Below, piece after piece: positions 61,489 to 64,000 of a DNA stretch of 64,000 bases. The DNA is from Roseburia sp. 831b (lineage in GTDB: Bacteria > Bacillota > Clostridia > Lachnospirales > Lachnospiraceae). The translations under genes and the position numbers were made by a program. The notes beneath the pieces were generated by a model that made no database searches, was not told the origin of the DNA, and worked only from the letters and a program-made list of their open reading frames with translations. The stretch's first letter is position 1. Every line of letters starts with the position of its first letter. The stretch covers positions 919,501 through 983,500 of the forward strand of contig NZ_CP135162.1 of NCBI RefSeq assembly GCF_001940165.2, given 5' to 3'.

Positions 61489-62322
61489 ATGGGAGAATTA
61501 TTATTATGTAAAAGCCAGATAGCGGAACATCCTTTTTATATCGAAAGCGGTGCCTGTAACGTTTATTCCATGGAAGAATTGTGCTATTTCATGGAACAAT
61601 ACACGTACCTTTTAGACAATGACTTTATGAGCGCAGCATTGTGTAACTGGATTGAACAGGAACAAGGGTTAGAGGCGCTTGCAAATAAACTGCGCATGAT
61701 TCGAACAGAAAATGGCAGTTTAGAGGATTTTGTGTTTGCAATTGAACAGGAAGTCTCCTATGCGTCACCGCAGGTTTTAGCAGAGATGAAGCAGGAATTC
61801 TTACGGTTTGAGGAAAAGCCGGATTTAGAACGCAAAAAGCTTCGGATTGATCAGATGGTTCAAAAGAAAAAATATTGTGCCGCTATCGAGGCATATCATC
61901 AGTTGCTTCTCTCGCAGGAGGAATTAGACGGGATACTCCTTGGAAGTATCTGGCACAACTTAGGAACAGCGTATGCGAGAATGTTTTTGTTTCAGGAAGC
62001 ATCCCTTTGTTATCGGACTGCGTACGAATGGAATCAGAAGGAAATATCCAAAAAAGAATACCTGCTGTCGGTCTGGTGTATGCAGAGTGAGCCGCGATTT
62101 AAGCAGGCAACGCAGGCATACTGTATGAGCCAGGAAGAAGAAAATGAGCTGTTAAGGCAGATTGCAATCGTAAAGCAAGAGGATGAAATCCTAAACTTCA
62201 AACAGCAGTTAGAAGCACTATTTCAGCTAAAAAAGCAAGGCAGGATGCAGGCGTTTGAACAGGACTATTCGGAAATGATAGCCAAATGGAAAAGTGAGTA
62301 CAGAAGAATCTGCAAGAAATAA
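61489..62322 (+). CDS. Helical-repeat protein in the DUF5717/DUF5716 operon, unknown function
   Basis: 277-residue soluble helical protein without a family I recognise. A TPR-like pair is visible at about 125-195 (KKKYCAAIEAYHQLLLSQ...IWHNLGTAYARMFLFQEASLCYRTAYEWN), and the last 60 residues are coiled-coil-like. It starts 17 nt after the DUF5716 stop and ends 13 nt before the next gene, so it belongs to the same transcript. It probably serves as an adaptor among the operon products. Confidence 0.65.
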   Translation: MGELLLCKSQIAEHPFYIESGACNVYSMEELCYFMEQYTYLLDNDFMSAALCNWIEQEQGLEALANKLRMIRTENGSLEDFVFAIEQEVSYASPQVLAEMKQEFLRFEEKPDLERKKLRIDQMVQKKKYCAAIEAYHQLLLSQEELDGILLGSIWHNLGTAYARMFLFQEASLCYRTAYEWNQKEISKKEYLLSVWCMQSEPRFKQATQAYCMSQEEENELLRQIAIVKQEDEILNFKQQLEALFQLKKQGRMQAFEQDYSEMIAKWKSEYRRICKK

Positions 62323-62334
62323 AAGGGGAAGAAC

Positions 62335-63501
62335 ATGTTATTTTTTAAAAAGAGAAGAAAAAAACAAACAGAAGAAACCTTCGAGGAACTTGAAAGCGAA
62401 GGCACCGAAAAGAAAGCAACAGCGAAAAAAAGCATCGAACATATTGCCATTGAAAACTGCGAGCAATTGATAGAACTTTCCGGGGAACTTGAGGATGCCA
62501 AAAATGAATACCGCGTGATAACGTCTTATTTAGGAGATGTTGAATTGTTGGAAAATCTCCCACCGGATGAGGCGAAGATGGTTGCAGATATTGCGCAGAA
62601 TGTGGTACAGCTTAATAACGCACGGGATGAGTTTTTGCAGACATCCAAGAAGATTTCAGATGCACATTTCATCCAGATGCAGCAGGAGGAGGCAAATATG
62701 CCGGCTGCAATCAAAAGATTACAGTCGAATGAACTTTACCAGATGACGGTAAAACGTGATATGACTTACTTAGAAGGCAAAAAACATCAGTGGGCATATC
62801 ACAAAGAGGAGATGATCCGCCAGAAGAAAATTATGAAAAATGCGGCATACGCACTTCTTGGTGTCTTTGTGATTGCGGCGATTGTTCTAACTACACTTAC
62901 AGTTGGATTTGACGCAGATACAAAGGTTGCGTGGACGATTTTGCTGTTTGCTGCAACTGTCTGCGGTATCTACATTTTTTATAAAATGCAGGATGCTGCT
63001 TTTGAAATCAAACAGTCGGATGTCAACATCAACGGTGCAATTACACTGTTAAATAAAGTGAAAATCAAATATGTCAATATCACAAACGCCGTAGACTATG
63101 CGTGTGAGAAATTTCATGTAAAAAATGCCTACGAATTAAATTACGTGTGGGAACAGTACATGGAAACGGTAAAGGAAAAAGAAAAATATGAAAGAACCAA
63201 TGAGGATTTGGAATATTTCAACGGAAGACTGATTCGTGTACTAGAACAGTACCATCTGTATGATTCTAAAGTATGGGTGGCACAGGCAAATGCCCTGACG
63301 GATAAAAAAGAGATGGTGGAAGTAAAACACGAACTTTTAGTGAGAAGACAAAACGCACGTGACCAGATTGCATTTTACTTAAAAGAAATGAAAAAGGAAC
63401 GCAGGGACGTGAAACGCATGATGAAAAAAATGGGTTCCCATACGGAAAAAGTACAGGAAATCCTAGATGCGATAGATCGTATGAGCGGGTTAGAAAAGTA
63501 G
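62335..63501 (+). CDS. Coiled-coil protein with two transmembrane helices in the DUF5717/DUF5716 operon
   Basis: 388-residue protein. A basic start (LFFKKRRKKQ) is followed by a long helical, coiled-coil-prone region (about 35-165), a hairpin of two transmembrane helices (NAAYALLGVFVIAAIVLTTL and WTILLFAATVCGIYIFY, about 175-220), and a second helical region (about 230-388). Both coiled-coil ends should lie in the cytoplasm. It would tether the operon's soluble proteins to the membrane. No family recognised. It is the last gene of the operon; 72 bp later comes cotJA. Confidence 0.65.
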   Translation: MLFFKKRRKKQTEETFEELESEGTEKKATAKKSIEHIAIENCEQLIELSGELEDAKNEYRVITSYLGDVELLENLPPDEAKMVADIAQNVVQLNNARDEFLQTSKKISDAHFIQMQQEEANMPAAIKRLQSNELYQMTVKRDMTYLEGKKHQWAYHKEEMIRQKKIMKNAAYALLGVFVIAAIVLTTLTVGFDADTKVAWTILLFAATVCGIYIFYKMQDAAFEIKQSDVNINGAITLLNKVKIKYVNITNAVDYACEKFHVKNAYELNYVWEQYMETVKEKEKYERTNEDLEYFNGRLIRVLEQYHLYDSKVWVAQANALTDKKEMVEVKHELLVRRQNARDQIAFYLKEMKKERRDVKRMMKKMGSHTEKVQEILDAIDRMSGLEK

Positions 63502-63512
63502 TGTCTTAAGAT

Positions 63513-63540
63513 GCACCTTTTTTGAAATGTTTCATACGTT
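63513..63540 (+). promoter_or_regulatory. Candidate sigma-E promoter of cotJ
   Basis: -10 CATACGTT (63533-63540) is close to the sigma-E consensus CATAcAnT. A weak -35, GCACCTT (63513-63519), lies 13 bp upstream. Its place before a mother-cell coat gene supports it. Confidence 0.35.
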
Positions 63541-63572
63541 ATGGTGTAGGAACATCAAGGGAGGGAAAGAGC

Positions 63573-63800
63573 ATGAGAAATTGCATGATGCAGGATTCCA
63601 TGGAAACGTCTTGCCGAGAAAATAGCAGGGAAAACGTTTCCGGTAAATCCGTTGCGATGGCATACGTTCCGTGGCAATATTTTCAGAATGTATATGAACC
63701 GGAAAAAGCGCTAGAGGTTGGAACAATTTTTCCAGAGTTAGATAAACCGTTTCTTGGAACAGACCAGGTATTTCGTTCAAGAAGGGGGATGATGCATTGA
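63573..63800 (+). CDS. cotJA: Spore coat-associated protein CotJA
   Basis: 75-residue coat protein. The conserved core AYVPWQYFQNVYEPEKALEVG and GTIFPELDKPF is diagnostic for CotJA. A Ser/Cys/Glu-rich N-terminal tail of about 30 residues is variable. ATG 63573 follows GGGAGGG. Its stop TGA overlaps the ATG of cotJB (ATGA), the usual cotJ operon junction. It is expected in the mother cell during sporulation. Confidence 0.88.
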   Translation: MRNCMMQDSMETSCRENSRENVSGKSVAMAYVPWQYFQNVYEPEKALEVGTIFPELDKPFLGTDQVFRSRRGMMH

Positions 63801-64000
63801 TGAATTACAATTGTCAGACACTCAATCAGGGACAGCTGCTGCATTATATCAATGTGGTAAGCTTCGCTGCGTTAGACGCTGCACTTTATCTGGATACGCA
63901 TCCAAAGGATGAGGCTGCGCTTTCGTATTTTAACCAGTATGAGGATTTAAGACGCACTGCACTGAAAACTTATGCAGAACATTTTGGACCACTTACCTTA
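63800..64000 (+). CDS. cotJB: Spore coat protein CotJB, 3'-truncated by window end
   Basis: 67 codons are visible from ATG 63800, which overlaps the cotJA stop. The sequence NYNCQTLNQGQLLHYINVVS, then AALDAALYLDTHPKDEAAL and YAEHFGPLTL at the edge, matches CotJB. A cotJC (manganese-catalase-like) gene is expected next, beyond the window. Confidence 0.88.
   Translation, partial: MNYNCQTLNQGQLLHYINVVSFAALDAALYLDTHPKDEAALSYFNQYEDLRRTALKTYAEHFGPLTL

Overview
The window reads as part of the chromosome of a spore-forming, anaerobic member of the Lachnospiraceae (Clostridia, Bacillota). Evidence: low-GC coding sequence, strong AGGAGG ribosome binding sites, a spoIVA gene and cotJA/cotJB genes, a tryptophan T-box ahead of a trpXYZ-type ABC transporter, an NfnAB electron-bifurcating pair, starch and galactoside enzymes of gut-commensal type, an exosortase-G (Firmicu-CTERM) locus, and a DUF5717/DUF5716 operon that I associate with this family. 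Species cannot be told from the sequence.

Layout. 1-3.4 kb: 3' part of a wall-attached GH13 amylase. 3.4-4.6 kb: orphan larC. 4.7-13.4 kb: galactoside operon (TetR regulator with paired operators, GH2 beta-galactosidase, an unassigned GT-B-like protein, GPH-family symporter, GH36 alpha-galactosidase). 13.4-14.7 kb: two Rpn/PD-(D/E)XK relics. 14.8-21 kb: MBL-fold lipoprotein, threonine aldolase, asparaginase, bioY behind a BirA-type operator, a DUF1284 protein and a CLC-F-like antiporter. 21.1-23.8 kb: LacI regulator plus malQ. 23.8-27.1 kb: spoIVA, purine nucleoside phosphorylase and a second MBL protein. 27.2-30.2 kb: small membrane protein and alaS.

30.2-40.7 kb is a contiguous exosortase-G locus: two PTPS-like proteins, a Firmicu-CTERM surface protein, exosortase XrtG, a processive GT2 glycosyltransferase, a two-TM sensor-like protein, a large PTPS_related membrane protein and a glycosidase-like lipoprotein. 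I infer that it makes, modifies or anchors a surface glycan or glycoprotein. The surface protein and the terminal lipoprotein carry the same kind of carbohydrate-binding-like module.

40.8-56.6 kb is mostly housekeeping: rpsU, LUD protein, ABC exporter, two CobW-type GTPases (the second ending in a DUF1980-like domain), a double-domain hemerythrin, trpXYZ with T-box, nfnAB, a PEGL-type P-type ATPase and a CobD/HisC-like aminotransferase. 56.6-63.5 kb holds a tight four-gene operon of unknown function (a 1182-residue DUF5717 protein, an actin/Hsp70-fold DUF5716 protein, a helical-repeat protein and a coiled-coil membrane protein). The window ends in cotJA and a truncated cotJB.

The most interesting points are the exosortase-G locus, the DUF5717/DUF5716 operon, a hairpin that can hide the spoIVA ribosome binding site, the bioY operator, and a 98-bp structured repeat present twice.
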